Of a DNA stretch of 64,000 bases, positions 36,314-47,025 are shown in pieces. A program made the translations under genes and the position numbers. How positions within the stretch are numbered: the stretch's first letter is position 1; every line of letters begins with the position of its first letter. The stretch covers positions 806,001 to 870,000 of the forward strand of contig NW_006917101.1 of the NCBI RefSeq assembly GCF_000516985.1, in the 5' to 3' direction. The notes beneath the pieces were generated by a model. It was not told where the DNA came from and searched no databases. It saw only the letters and a program-made list of their open reading frames with translations. Source of the stretch: Pestalotiopsis fici W106-1 (Eukaryota; Ascomycota; Sordariomycetes; Amphisphaeriales; Sporocadaceae).

Positions 36314-39019
36314 ATGTCTTTCCGACTCCCACTGCCTACCTCGGATGGGAGGGTTCATAGAGAAGAGGAGACTACTTTACTTCGGCGTGCCTCACATAGG
36401 CTGTCCAGCAACAGATCTGCCCAGGTCGACGGGTCAACGACTCCGGTTCCCGAGAGACCTGTCGAACCCACGGAAGCAACAGTAACAACAACCCCTTCCC
36501 CTCCCCCAAATCGCCGCCATGTCGTCTTTGCAGACCCCGTCGCGTATAGATATCTTGAAGAGGACCCCTGCGTCAGCGTCGTCGAGCGCAAAGGAATTCT
36601 CAGCGGTTACGAACTCTATCTAGTCGAACAGTGGGCTTGCTCACGGCAGTCGCCAACGCTGGTCATAGCAACGTACACAGGGGACCAGAGACATTCAATC
36701 GTGGTGGGCGTATTGAGTGTGCCCGAAGATGAGGCTGCATGGTCGCCACGGCTCAAGGTATATTTTGAAGCCATACAACAGTACCATGCCCGTCCGAAAG
36801 AAACAGCCTTGGGGTGGCTAATGGTCACCAATTTAAGCAGCTTCCCCTCTGCTCTTACCGTCATTTCAGTTCCCGAGGGTGATATAAAGAAATACCGGCA
36901 GAGTTTCATTGTAAACGAGAACCTCAAGCGCCTTGGATGTTCTGGACGATCCGGCATGACCTTGTCTGAACCTACGCCTGCAGCAAAGGCCAAATTCCAC
37001 CAACTTTACAAGACCAACGAGAAGATACCATTCTCGGAGGCTGTGGTGGAATTGGTCAAGCTCTGTCAAGTCGCCCTCTTCATCTTCGGAAAGCTCGAGC
37101 AGGAGTACATTGACGGGCTTTTGTGCGATGTGACGGAAACAGCCGTTGCAGATTGGTGGACAGAGTTTGGCGCCGATCACTACAACATGGAACCCTCAGA
37201 CGGCATACTTGGACCCAGTACAGTTGCAGCACTCTTGGGCTTATTGATGGGATCGCGTAATCGACTGAGTTATTATGGCGCTCCCATTGGCAAGGATGTC
37301 TTTGATATAGACAGCACGAAGAGAGGAATAGGCTATTTTCAGAAATCCCAGAAACTGGAGCGAACTCGAAGGCTGGACAGACAGACTCTGTACAAACTTC
37401 GCCAGGTCACAGCCAAAGCAGCAGCGGGCGAGGGGTGGGGTGTGCAGAAAGCTGTCAAGTCCACTGTCACCGAAATAGGTGGCAAACGGGGTGAGATAGT
37501 CCTGGGGATGGTGGGTGGGCGCGACAAGGGCGGTATAGGCGACATAGAAACCTTGGACCTTGACAGATTCATTTCACTCGCACAAGGCGAGCGCGCAAAG
37601 TGGCTGTGGCTTGGCAAGCCGCGGCGAACGGTGATTGATCACAACGAAAAGTCCACGCCAGACATGTCCAACATCTTGTTTGGCAAAGAGGAACAGCAAG
37701 GACAGTCCAAAAGAACCCAGTCTATGCCTTTGGATGAAGAACTAGATTTCCAAAGAAGGGATGACCCTTCAGGTGTGTACTCTTCCCCGGCACCTGATTC
37801 TGCCACCAGCATAGCAGTGGAGAATCCAAGCGAAAAGGATGCGCATAAAAGAGGCGTCTTCAAGAGTGTGGCTGGCAAATTTGGCGATGCACGTTCGGGG
37901 TTTGGACGTTTCAAAGACGCCGTATACAGTGGAGGCGGTTTGCGTGGGCATGCGGCCAGACCCTCCAGAGATGAGTCTGCCGAGGCAGGATATACTGCCG
38001 CCACACCGTCTGTCCACACGGGATCATCGGTTGGTCTGGCAGCTACTCCAACTCCCGGTGGAATAAACAGAGCTTTCACATGGAAGAACAAGCCAGAAGA
38101 GTACCGAGACGTTTTCAAAGATGTCACATCGGCACCTAGTGTGCAAGACGACATCTCTGCCACACCAATATCGTCAAGTCGGCCAGTCACACAGCCAGTG
38201 GAGGACGACAGCCCTCCCAGTGACGATTCGAGACGGCTTTCGCATATACCCGAGAGCCGACATGAAGTCAAATTCGACACGGCTATCAAGGACCCAGCAG
38301 TGACTGCACGTGAGGCCCAGGGCCCATTGGCGACGACCAAGAGACAATTCAATCAACCTGGGACTCAGGTTTACCGACGACATAGCATTGAGGGAATGCG
38401 TCCTGAAGAGAAGCGTCTCAACGAAAATCGATGGCCGCGCAGGCTCTCGTTTGGTGATGCTGAAGAGGCTGTCTTGAGGTGGACTGAGCTGACCATCGTT
38501 GACGATGGCGCAGAAATAAGCGCAAGAACAGTGCTGGGGAAGCAGTATCAGCTTGCAGAAGTCGTGCAGAGCTTATACATGAATATTCAACAAGTCAAGC
38601 AGACTATCGAGCCATGGGTCGACAGCAAGATTGCATCCATTGAAGCCATTGAGGCTTATTACACAAAACAGCAAGATGATTTGCAGAACTTATACTACCA
38701 GTTATCCGAGTCGTGTCGTTACACCAAGCAAGACTCGGACGATTTACTTGCTCACGAGCGGGATCAAATAACGGCCGCTATCAAAGATTTTGAGGTGCTG
38801 GTAGCGAGACTTGACTACGAAATTGAGGCGCTTGTCTCGAGGGTGGACGACGTGGAGGATGGTGTTGCGCAATTTGAAGCTCAAGTGCAAGGCGTCGAGA
38901 AGAAGGCCGAAGAGCTCAAGGCACAACTGGAGACGGAGAGCTGGTTACATTGGTTCGTACGAACCATGACCGGAATCGGCACGGGTCCGAATATTACACG
39001 TGCCGGAGAGAGAAGGTAA
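36314..39019 (+). CDS. Stb6/Stb2-like protein (putative SIN3-binding family)
   Basis: Single-exon gene for 901 residues. The N-terminal region after a disordered stretch (VFADPVAYRYLEEDPCVSVV, GYELYLVEQWACSRQSPTLV) resembles the N-terminal domain of yeast Stb2/Stb6, named for binding to the Sin3 corepressor. A middle region (PSDGILGPSTVAALLGLLMG, DIDSTKRGIGYFQKSQKLER) resembles a peptidoglycan-binding-like fold. The central third is disordered. The C-terminal ~180 residues are helical coiled coil (QQVKQTIEPWVDSKIASIEA, RVDDVEDGVAQFEAQVQGVE) and end near a Trp-rich hydrophobic segment (WLHWFVRTMTGIGTG). The gene is real and conserved; the Stb6 name is from memory of the family and less certain. 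Confidence 0.7.
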   Translation: MSFRLPLPTSDGRVHREEETTLLRRASHRLSSNRSAQVDGSTTPVPERPVEPTEATVTTTPSPPPNRRHVVFADPVAYRYLEEDPCVSVVERKGILSGYELYLVEQWACSRQSPTLVIATYTGDQRHSIVVGVLSVPEDEAAWSPRLKVYFEAIQQYHARPKETALGWLMVTNLSSFPSALTVISVPEGDIKKYRQSFIVNENLKRLGCSGRSGMTLSEPTPAAKAKFHQLYKTNEKIPFSEAVVELVKLCQVALFIFGKLEQEYIDGLLCDVTETAVADWWTEFGADHYNMEPSDGILGPSTVAALLGLLMGSRNRLSYYGAPIGKDVFDIDSTKRGIGYFQKSQKLERTRRLDRQTLYKLRQVTAKAAAGEGWGVQKAVKSTVTEIGGKRGEIVLGMVGGRDKGGIGDIETLDLDRFISLAQGERAKWLWLGKPRRTVIDHNEKSTPDMSNILFGKEEQQGQSKRTQSMPLDEELDFQRRDDPSGVYSSPAPDSATSIAVENPSEKDAHKRGVFKSVAGKFGDARSGFGRFKDAVYSGGGLRGHAARPSRDESAEAGYTAATPSVHTGSSVGLAATPTPGGINRAFTWKNKPEEYRDVFKDVTSAPSVQDDISATPISSSRPVTQPVEDDSPPSDDSRRLSHIPESRHEVKFDTAIKDPAVTAREAQGPLATTKRQFNQPGTQVYRRHSIEGMRPEEKRLNENRWPRRLSFGDAEEAVLRWTELTIVDDGAEISARTVLGKQYQLAEVVQSLYMNIQQVKQTIEPWVDSKIASIEAIEAYYTKQQDDLQNLYYQLSESCRYTKQDSDDLLAHERDQITAAIKDFEVLVARLDYEIEALVSRVDDVEDGVAQFEAQVQGVEKKAEELKAQLETESWLHWFVRTMTGIGTGPNITRAGERR

Positions 39020-40019
39020 ATGTCATGACTCGATGGCAGCGTATCTCTGACTTGGACATGTTGGAAAGTCAAGCAACTGCACGAGTTGCACAAAGTTCGT
39101 GTTTTCACTGCATAGCGTAGCATTAGTCAGGCGATGGTGTTGCTTTTTGGTTTTTGCTTGTCTTTCCTGGGATTTAGAATTTTCTGTCTGGAAAATACCC
39201 CCCAGATCGGTTGCTCGGAACACATGGCCAATTAGAATAATGGAAACTCTGTATCACTTTGATTGGTGTTTTTTGGTCTACACGCAAGTATGAAGTACAA
39301 TGGCAAAGTAGCTACTGCATCAGCAACAGAAAGAATTGATGGAGTACAGAGAGTTCAACTGGTTTCGCCATGTCGGCATCAGAGCTGCAATGCACAACCT
39401 GTCCGTCTGACCCACGTGTTTAGCTACGTGTATACTGCTCGTTGAGTGTGCTGACAGCATCACAGCCAACAAGGGGTAATGATCCTTTCTGGCTCAAACC
39501 AGATCGAGGTTAGGCTGTACAGGTGGGAATTTGGGGTGCTTTTGGTTGACCTCCTGAGTCACCGCCCACAGCCTGGCTGGCTGGCAAGAAGAGGGATCCC
39601 CGATAGGTTGAGGAGATGAGGAGGTGCCTATTGAAGTATCCTGGTACCCAGGTACCTATGTATGCAATCTTGGAATAGAGCTCGGCCAAAGAATAATCCG
39701 CGCCGACACGGCTCCTTGCCCGTCTCGGATTTACCGGCCTTTCTCCCTCCCTAAGAGGTCCCGCAGTTCTGGACCATTCGCCTGCCCGTCAGAAAAGGGC
39801 AATAATAAGTCAAGGGCAGACCCGTCCCCATGTCGCTTACATTCGACAACGCCAAACTTATACATCATTGAAATTTTGCAAACAAGCTTCTTTTTCAACC
39901 CACTGTATTCTCGCCACTTCCTTCGTTGTAATACTCCCTCCGTCTCGAATCAGACATCTCGAATTCCGGCCCTGCATTCATTGCGCCGAGTTTCCAAGCA
40001 TAGAAATATAACGAACGCC
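39020..40019. other. intergenic region upstream of the LETM1 gene
   Basis: 1 kb between the Stb6-like stop and the LETM1 start. A frame open from 39624 runs into the LETM1 CDS, but its first 132 residues have no family similarity and I read them as 5' UTR. Confidence 0.5.
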
Positions 40020-41669
40020 ATGAGCGCTCCAAGCAGAGCTGCTGCCCGCCGGGCAGTGGCGTCGCATGCATTCGCTGGCCGAAATCTACTCCGACCTGGC
40101 GTCGGACTCTCATCCACTCCATTTGCACGACACGCGGGCAATGTCAACAACTCCGGCTCAACCACAGTGGCCTTCTTTATCCCCGGCAGGTATGTGTCTA
40201 CTGAACACAACACCACCGGACACCAAAATGGGCCGCCACCCGGCTTTGATATCAACAAGGCGAAGCAGCCACTATCCAAAGACACAAACAAGACAGACTC
40301 CAAGACGGCAGCCGAGTCAACATCGAAAGCCGACCACACAGACGACGCTCTTTTGGCGCAAAGGCCGGCCAATGAGCCATCTGCTGAAGCCAAAACTTTG
40401 ACAGAATTGGCTGCCAAGAAGGAGGCAGAGGCACAAAAGGTGGAGGAGAAGCAGGGCAAGAAGATGACTCTTGGACAGAAAATCAAGCATGAAATTCAGC
40501 ACTACTGGGACGGTACCAAATTGCTGGCCACTGAGGTCAAGATCAGTACCAGACTAGCACTCAAGATGGCTGCTGGGTACGAGCTTACTCGGAGAGAAAA
40601 CCGGCAACTTCAAAGGACGGTACAAGACTTGGGTCGGCTGGTCCCCTTCTCGGTATTCATCATTGTTCCGTTTGCAGAGGCACTCTTGCCAATTGCCCTG
40701 AGGCTCTTCCCGAACCTACTGCCCAGCACCTACGAAGGCCAGCAAGCCAAGGACAAGAAGGCCGCCACCCTTCGGGCTACCCGTAAGGAGGTGAGCAAGT
40801 TCTTGCGAGGCACTCTGATGGAGACTGGTCTCCCTCTCACCCCCGCAACAACACAAAAGGAGGAGTTTGCGATATTCTTCCGTAAGCTGCGTGCGACAGG
40901 AGAGAAGCCAACCACCGAGGACGTGATCAAGGTTTGCAGAATCTTCAGGGACGACTTGACCCTTGACAACCTCTCGAGGCCGCAGCTCGTCTCCATGTGC
41001 CGCTACATGAACCTGAACACTTTTGGCACAGACATGATGCTCCGCTACCAGATCCGTCACAGAATGCGCCAGATCAAGCGCGACGACAAAGCTATCAGCT
41101 ATGAAGGCGTCGACAGCTTGAACGTCGGCGAATTGCAGGTCGCCTGCGGATCTCGTGGAATCAAGACTCACGGTGTGTCGCCGGCAAAACTCAGGGAGGA
41201 GCTGCAGTCGTGGCTTGACCTGCGTCTCAAGCATGGTGTTCCCTCAACACTGCTTGTCTTGAGCAATGCCTACATGTACGGCCAAAAGACCGAAGAGGGT
41301 AGCTTCCACAGCCAGATTGAGGCCTTGACCGGTGTGCTGTCTTCGATTCCTGAGGAGCTGTACCACGAGATCGAGCTCGAGGTGCACAACGCCGAGGGCG
41401 CCGCTACCAACAAGCAGCGACTCGAGGTGCTCAAGGAGCAGCAAGAGCTCATTGAGGAAGAGAACAAGCAGGACGAGGAGAACCAGAGCACCGGCATGGC
41501 CACACCTCGCGATGTTGAGGATATTGACGAGAAGGAAGAGCGACGCATGGCGGCCGAGCAGGCCGGTGTCGACAAGTCGCAAGTCAACGAGGCCCTGACT
41601 GCCGAGGCCGATGGCAACGAGGTGGCCCAGAAGGTCGCAAAGGAGGAGCCGAAGAAGGTTGAGTCGTAA
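40020..41669 (+). CDS. LETM1/Mdm38-family mitochondrial inner-membrane protein
   Basis: Mitochondrial inner-membrane protein of the LETM1/Mdm38 family, needed for K+/H+ exchange and for ribosome binding at the inner membrane. Single exon, 549 residues. The Met at 40020 is chosen because it opens an Arg/Ala/Ser-rich presequence without acidic residues (MSAPSRAAARRAVASHAFAG). The LETM1 domain follows: IKHEIQHYWDGTKLLATEVK, LTRRENRQLQRTVQDLGRLV, one membrane span (PFSVFIIVPFAEALLPIALR) and FPNLLPSTYE. The ribosome-binding-like part has LRATRKEVSKFL, LSRPQLVSMCRYMNLNTFGT and GVSPAKLREELQSWLDLRLK. A charged coiled-coil tail (EVLKEQQELIEEENKQDEEN) closes the protein. Similarity to both Mdm38 and Ylh47 leaves the exact orthologue open. 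Confidence 0.92.
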   Translation: MSAPSRAAARRAVASHAFAGRNLLRPGVGLSSTPFARHAGNVNNSGSTTVAFFIPGRYVSTEHNTTGHQNGPPPGFDINKAKQPLSKDTNKTDSKTAAESTSKADHTDDALLAQRPANEPSAEAKTLTELAAKKEAEAQKVEEKQGKKMTLGQKIKHEIQHYWDGTKLLATEVKISTRLALKMAAGYELTRRENRQLQRTVQDLGRLVPFSVFIIVPFAEALLPIALRLFPNLLPSTYEGQQAKDKKAATLRATRKEVSKFLRGTLMETGLPLTPATTQKEEFAIFFRKLRATGEKPTTEDVIKVCRIFRDDLTLDNLSRPQLVSMCRYMNLNTFGTDMMLRYQIRHRMRQIKRDDKAISYEGVDSLNVGELQVACGSRGIKTHGVSPAKLREELQSWLDLRLKHGVPSTLLVLSNAYMYGQKTEEGSFHSQIEALTGVLSSIPEELYHEIELEVHNAEGAATNKQRLEVLKEQQELIEEENKQDEENQSTGMATPRDVEDIDEKEERRMAAEQAGVDKSQVNEALTAEADGNEVAQKVAKEEPKKVES

Positions 41670-42902
41670 AGCGGACAAACTCTACTCATTCACTCACCCC
41701 ACCACACATGCATCACCACACTAGGCATGAATGCGCCACCCCCCTTTTGCGGTGCATGTGTAACTTGACATTAGAGACACGACCTTCTGTGTCTCTTCTC
41801 ATTTGTCTGCATTAGTATCTTGTACATCATATAGGGTGACGGCTTGGAGGTATCGGGCACAACCCTGCAACGAAAAGAAAAAAACAAATCTTGTTAGCGG
41901 TATTAGAAACTGCTTTAGAAACTCTGGACAGATTCCAGGAGTAGCGAATTGGTGTTATAGATACTAGAAGGAACCACTCAATCAGACCAGACAGATCATC
42001 TCCTGTTTACTGATTTATTGCCTGTCGCGAGAGACTAGGTATCCACTCGAATATATAGTACTTGGCTATAATTACTATAAACTTGAATTGTCACTTGTGT
42101 ATGGCAACGCCTTTTTTCTTGATCCGCCCAATGTCATGATTGTTGCTGACTGTGTATGTAATAATCTCATTTTCAGGGTTCATGGTCTTAATCCGAGCGA
42201 CAATGATATCATGATAACAAGACAGGCCGTAAGCTGACAAGCAAAGGAATAGTAGGTAGGTAACGAACGCACCGCCTCACCTCGCCTCGCGACAATGGAA
42301 GAAGGCTTCTAGAACATTTTATGCTTAAGGCTGGCAATTCATCCAATTCTTTCCCTCGCGGGTTCCGGCCGGTATTACCTCCGAGCAAGATTCGGATCTA
42401 CAATACGTCAACGCCCCGTGGTTGCGTGGCACACGTACCATTGCGTGTCGCGTCCACTAAATTTCCCAAATTTCCCGTTGCCATTGGCGCTCATAGTACG
42501 CAGCCTAACTGCCGGGTTAGTGCTCCATGGACTGCCCGCAGCGCCCCCAGACCGCCCAAGCCAAAAGTGTTCCCGCCTGGTCTGGTCAGCATAGCCTGGC
42601 TTGTCTAGCTGACTAGTGGACCCTGTGGACTATTAATCGTCGTGACTCGTAATTGTGCAGAGGCTCAGAGAAAAAAAAAGCTGAGAGGAAAAAAAAACAC
42701 ACGATATTTGCTGCCGAATTACCGATTGCGTAACCATGTTTAATTTGTTGTTCGATAGTTCATGTGCCTATATAATACATAAACACGGGATGGCCATCCA
42801 ATTGCCCTGGTCCTATACTTGTTCTTTCATCTCAAGACTCCCACCTGTCTACTAGGTAATTATTGATACTATAATCAATAACAAGCAATTAAAACATCCA
42901 CA
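41670..42902. other. intergenic region, no gene seen
   Basis: 1.2 kb between LETM1 and the His/Pro-rich gene. Two short poly-A tracts occur near 42,670-42,700. A TATA box at 42769-42776 serves the next gene. Confidence 0.5.
42769..42776 (+). promoter_or_regulatory. TATA box of the His/Pro-rich gene
   Basis: TATATAAT lies 134 bp upstream of the ATG at 42903, supporting that this low-complexity frame is a real gene. Confidence 0.5.
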
Positions 42903-43538
42903 ATGCACCTCAGTCACCACCACCAGCCGCCACCTCAACCCTTTCCGGCACCGCATCACGGCGGCCCGGCCGCATTCGGCGCTCCTCCATCGCCTCCGAG
43001 ATACTCGCCCCCACACCACGAGCACTCTCACCACCATCACCACCATCATCACCACTGCTGCTGCGGCCCACACCTGCCGCCGCCGCCCTCATCCCGCGCG
43101 CGGGCCCTGTCGGCCACGGCCAGCCCGTCGCCCAATGTGCTCTTGATTGACAAGATTCCCGATCTCAACGCCGGCAACATGCCCCCGGCACCTCCCCTCT
43201 CTCCAGCCTTTGCCGGCCACCACCCGGTTTCGTCGCCCAGGAGGTCACCCTCCCCGCCCGGCATCTACCAGGGCTACCACCCTTCTTCGCTATCCCCCAG
43301 GATCGGAGGACCGCATCATCACCACCACCATGACCATCGCAATGGACCGCCCTTGAGCCCGCGCCGGCGACCCCGTGCCGTCTCGAATCTGCCGCCTCCT
43401 CCCCCTTATAAGGAGGATTGTCACCTGATTGACCGTATTCCGCCCATGGGTGCCCCAGGCAACAATGGACCTCCGCCGGCTTGGGGTCTCAGGGGCGAGC
43501 CTGGGGTTCATGGACATCACCATGGTGGATGGAGGTGA
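42903..43538 (+). CDS. His/Pro-rich low-complexity protein, unknown function
   Basis: Single frame of 211 residues in a good context (CACAATG) with a TATA box upstream. It is dominated by Pro, His and Gly: a run of nine His followed by three Cys near residues 43-54, a second run of six His near residue 140, and many PPP and SPR motifs. Two short repeats stand out in ordinary sequence: LLIDKIPDLNAG and HLIDRIPPMGAPG. No signal peptide or membrane helix is seen. His and Cys clusters suggest possible metal binding, but this is inference. I do not recognise the family. The frame stays open despite biased composition, so a low-complexity artefact is not excluded. Confidence 0.55.
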   Translation: MHLSHHHQPPPQPFPAPHHGGPAAFGAPPSPPRYSPPHHEHSHHHHHHHHHCCCGPHLPPPPSSRARALSATASPSPNVLLIDKIPDLNAGNMPPAPPLSPAFAGHHPVSSPRRSPSPPGIYQGYHPSSLSPRIGGPHHHHHHDHRNGPPLSPRRRPRAVSNLPPPPPYKEDCHLIDRIPPMGAPGNNGPPPAWGLRGEPGVHGHHHGGWR

Positions 43539-45351
43539 AGGAGGGTATTCGACTCCCCTTGAGTGGGGGTAACATCTTCCACACCAGCTCGACTTGGACT
43601 CAAAGAGGTTCTTCATTGCAGAGTCTCCGAGTCGTCGAACTACCTGGTTCCAATCGACATTCCGGGTGGTCCCGCCAACCATTGGCGCAGTATGATGAGA
43701 TATAAGAGTCTCAAGAACTGTGCTTTACGCGGCAAGACCAGAGAGAGCTCGGGCATGGACAGGGGCAAACGTGTGTACGAAAATGTCATGGGCACAAGGA
43801 GTATGCATCCAGCTATCTTGTGATGGTTGCCCACAGGATTATGATTTCGACGGAAATAAGTTTGGCATGATTTCACAAGATACCCAGTAGAAATACGGAA
43901 TCAAGAACAGCGCGGCGTCGCTGAAGAGGCGTTTTAAGGGATGGGATGAGGTCGGATAATCACAGAGGGAATGGTCTCTGGCTTATTTTTTAGTTTGTTA
44001 CGAATATCAGACCATTTCAAGGATTCATCTGTATCAGTTGTGTCTCTTGCCATAGAGGCCAGGAGTTTTCAATGCAGCACAATCGATATACAAAAACAAT
44101 TTAGTGATACAAAGACCTCTTCTTGCTATGTTGATGTGTTTACCTTGAGCATACGCCAAAGTGCCCATTTTCGACTAATTACAACACCTCATGTTAGTTG
44201 AGATTGTGGATTGCAACATCTAAGAGACGTGCCCAGGCTAGCATCATTGGACTGACATAAAATAACCTCGCCCTTACACGAGACTTTTACAGAAGAGATA
44301 AGTAAACAATATTGCGAGCGAAAATCTTTAATGCTGAGTAGATACTTGTTATGGAAAACACAAAAAGGAATTTCCAAGTGCAAAGTCAAAATATATAAAG
44401 GCCAAGTACTAACAAGCTGTCTTATTCTGGATTTGTGATTGACCGTACCACACGTTCCCGGCAGTAATTTATTAGTAATCTCTTTGGGGTTAATCAAAAT
44501 ACATGAAAGAGTTTATTAAAGTTGTTGTTTGCATGTGTGAAGAATGCATCCACTGTGAACAAATGCTATCGGAAATATTGGACACAATCGTTTGTTTTGA
44601 CGACAAGAAAATGCTGCAAATTGTTGACAATCTTCTTGAAATAGAATATTCTGGACTTGGAAAATGGTTGAACAAGCTGGAAAACAAGTCTCATCAATAC
44701 CCTGGAGGATTGTGTGGCATTGAACTCGACCGGATCAAGAAAGCGTTGGCTGTTGGTTCTCACTGAGCATTCTCCAGCACAATCAGGGGCCTGAGTTTGC
44801 GATCATAAGGGCTATTATGTGAAAGAAAACAAAGATACTTTTTGATGGTGATCGCACAGCTTCTAAATTACGAATTCAGAATACCTAGACGATCGCTATT
44901 ATCCAATGTGAAGCACACGTCACCACCGCCGCCATCACGATTCTTTGCAGGAAAAGTACACTGTACACCATGATGCTTTGACTGCCCTCGAGATAAAATG
45001 TATTGGTTTTTCATCTCTTATAACACTAAAAATAAGTAATCGAATAACAGAACATAAGTAGGGCTTCTCGACCCACAGGTATTCTGTGTCTGCAACCAGC
45101 CAAAAGAACAAGCAACAAACATGTAACAACGACTGCTCCGGAATTCTGTGAAAAGATCACTTGGCATCTGGGTCGCCATAAATTCAGCATCTTATCATGG
45201 AAGATTTGGATCAGAGACCACCACACCGACTACGACTTCTTTCAGAACCACTCGGCCTGAGAATCTACTATAACAATTATACGAGAGACCATCTTTCAGA
45301 CACCTTTCGACTCAGCAATCTACACTGGGGCGCTTCTCACAATCACAAATC
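43539..45351. other. AT-rich intergenic region
   Basis: 1.8 kb of AT-rich sequence between the His/Pro-rich gene and the first CPCxC paralog. It contains one small Cys-rich frame (44503-44766), listed separately, and nothing else I can support. Confidence 0.5.
44503..44766 (+). CDS. doubtful small Cys-rich ORF
   Basis: An 87-residue frame starting VVVCMCEECIHCEQMLSEIL after a short lead. It holds a C-x-C-x2-C-x2-C cluster and a helical tail (QIVDNLLEIEYSGLGKWLNK). It may be a small gene, an exon of a decayed gene or chance in AT-rich DNA. No start-context or splice evidence decides this. Confidence 0.25.
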   Translation: MKEFIKVVVCMCEECIHCEQMLSEILDTIVCFDDKKMLQIVDNLLEIEYSGLGKWLNKLENKSHQYPGGLCGIELDRIKKALAVGSH

Positions 45352-46077
45352 ATGTCAAGCGACAACTCGGATCAAGCGATGGATGTCGATTCAAGTCACG
45401 AGCGCGCCTTACAGGCGGACACCACGCAAAGTAACGACACCGATTCAGGCACCAAGAGCAATGCACCGTCTGGGCCTATCGACTCCAAGGACTTGGTGGC
45501 AAATCAAACACTTGATGATTTCGAGATCTGCCCGTGTGGATGTCGCGAGCGGTCAAGCGATATAATGAACAAGTTTTTCAATGTGGACCCGCAAGTCCGT
45601 TTAAGTGACACCGACCAGAACCTCATGGAGAAGCTGCGCCGAATTCTCCAGACTACTGATCACAATGTGAGAAAGAGGGAAGCAATCGAAACTCTGCAAG
45701 CCAGATTTCTTCTATGCGTCGGACATTTATGCCCCCCCAAGGCACAGTGGGGCCTGCGAATCAATTTCTCCAGCGGAGTGTGGAATCATTCCGAAAAGAT
45801 GGAACTTCTGCATCAGATCAAAGATTTGGCGTTCGATATAAAGCAAGACTTGCTAAAGCTGAACAAGGAGTATCAGCCGCTACATTTGCCGGTTATATTC
45901 ATAGATCAAGATCATCCCCGTTGGTATCATGGCACGGATTTCAACGTGAAGAAGTATGGAGTTGCTACTGACGATGAAGAACTCGCTGGACGTTTTGACG
46001 TTAATCGAGAACTCAAGACATATCTCTCGAAGGATCTGGAAGACGAGGTTGCTATTGAATTCACTCCGTTAGAATAG
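45352..46077 (+). CDS. unknown protein with CPCxC motif (paralog A)
   Basis: Single-exon gene for 241 residues. Residues 1-55 are Ser/Asp/Thr-rich and look disordered. The rest is a compact mixed domain: FEICPCGC (Cys 60, 62, 64), FFNVDPQVRLSDTDQNLMEK, a second Cys pair in LLCVGHLCPP, WGLRINFSSG, a helix (LHQIKDLAFDIKQDLLKLNK) followed by EYQP, and the C-terminal ELKTYLSKDLEDEVAIEFTP. These blocks line up end to end with the next gene, which lacks the disordered N-terminus. No signal peptide or membrane segment is seen. I do not recognise the family and assign no function. Cys spacing could bind metal, but this is speculative. Confidence 0.7.
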   Translation: MSSDNSDQAMDVDSSHERALQADTTQSNDTDSGTKSNAPSGPIDSKDLVANQTLDDFEICPCGCRERSSDIMNKFFNVDPQVRLSDTDQNLMEKLRRILQTTDHNVRKREAIETLQARFLLCVGHLCPPKAQWGLRINFSSGVWNHSEKMELLHQIKDLAFDIKQDLLKLNKEYQPLHLPVIFIDQDHPRWYHGTDFNVKKYGVATDDEELAGRFDVNRELKTYLSKDLEDEVAIEFTPLE

Positions 46078-47025
46078 GGTCATGATTCACATATGGCCTA
46101 GAAACTGTCAGGGGTATCGCTAGCAGATGAATAGAGAGTGTTGCGGAATATCTCGATTCTTTGATGCACATGTGATGATTTGATCAATATAAATGACTGA
46201 ATCTAGGCTTTTAGATAATTGATTCTATGGCAATACCCAAGAGAATCGTTCAGATTCTTTTTGAAGCCTCAAACTAAAGCTTTTGTCACTTGGTGACATG
46301 AAATAACAAAATAAATCCGTCGAGATTTTCTTAATGATTTCTTACCACTTACATGTAAAATTGATGACTTGGAACACAGTCCTCGATATTCCCTTATTAC
46401 ATGCGACTGGTGATGGTCTAGTAGTCAAGAAGTCTGCCGTCCGTGTCAAGAGATCAATTTGTGTTCCTTTTTGTTTGTCTTGATGAATGATCTGTACATT
46501 ATTTCTTGAACAAAGACTTTGCTAATTATATCAGCAACATACAACGAATATGGGTCCAGCTTGCAATGGAAAGCTGCACATTCAAGCTTGTACTAGCCCG
46601 TTTTAACCGACCAAGAACTATGCAGCATGGTGCTTGTCCGGATTTGGAATATATCAATTGTTGGTTCCTCTGAACATACCTAATTTGCAAACCTCTGCGG
46701 TTACAAAAGCAATCAGAGAAGAGAAAATAAAGAAACAATATTATGAGAATTCCAGAGCTGTTTGCCATTTATAGATACTGGAAAAAGAAGTGTCTAGAAG
46801 TATCTATATACAGGCCTGGAACATATATATATATTACTGCAATTCCAGAGGGGCCTCATCAGGAAACCGTATACTGTATGATATTGAATGCTCAAGACAC
46901 CTATACAATCTCATTCTTGCGCAACATCCAGCTTTAAATTTCATAAGAACCATTATACCAAACACTATACTCTACACTTTTACTCATTTCGGTGATTCAA
47001 TCGAGCACTCTTCTTCACACTTGCG
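46078..47025. other. AT-rich spacer between the CPCxC paralogs
   Basis: About 950 bp of AT-rich DNA between paralogs A and B. Only short chance frames are present; no direct repeats marking the duplication are obvious by eye. Confidence 0.5.

Noticed and set aside
39624..40019. N-terminal extension of LETM1 by 132 residues
   Set aside because: The extension has no LETM1 similarity and would bury the mitochondrial presequence; the Met at 40020 fits better.
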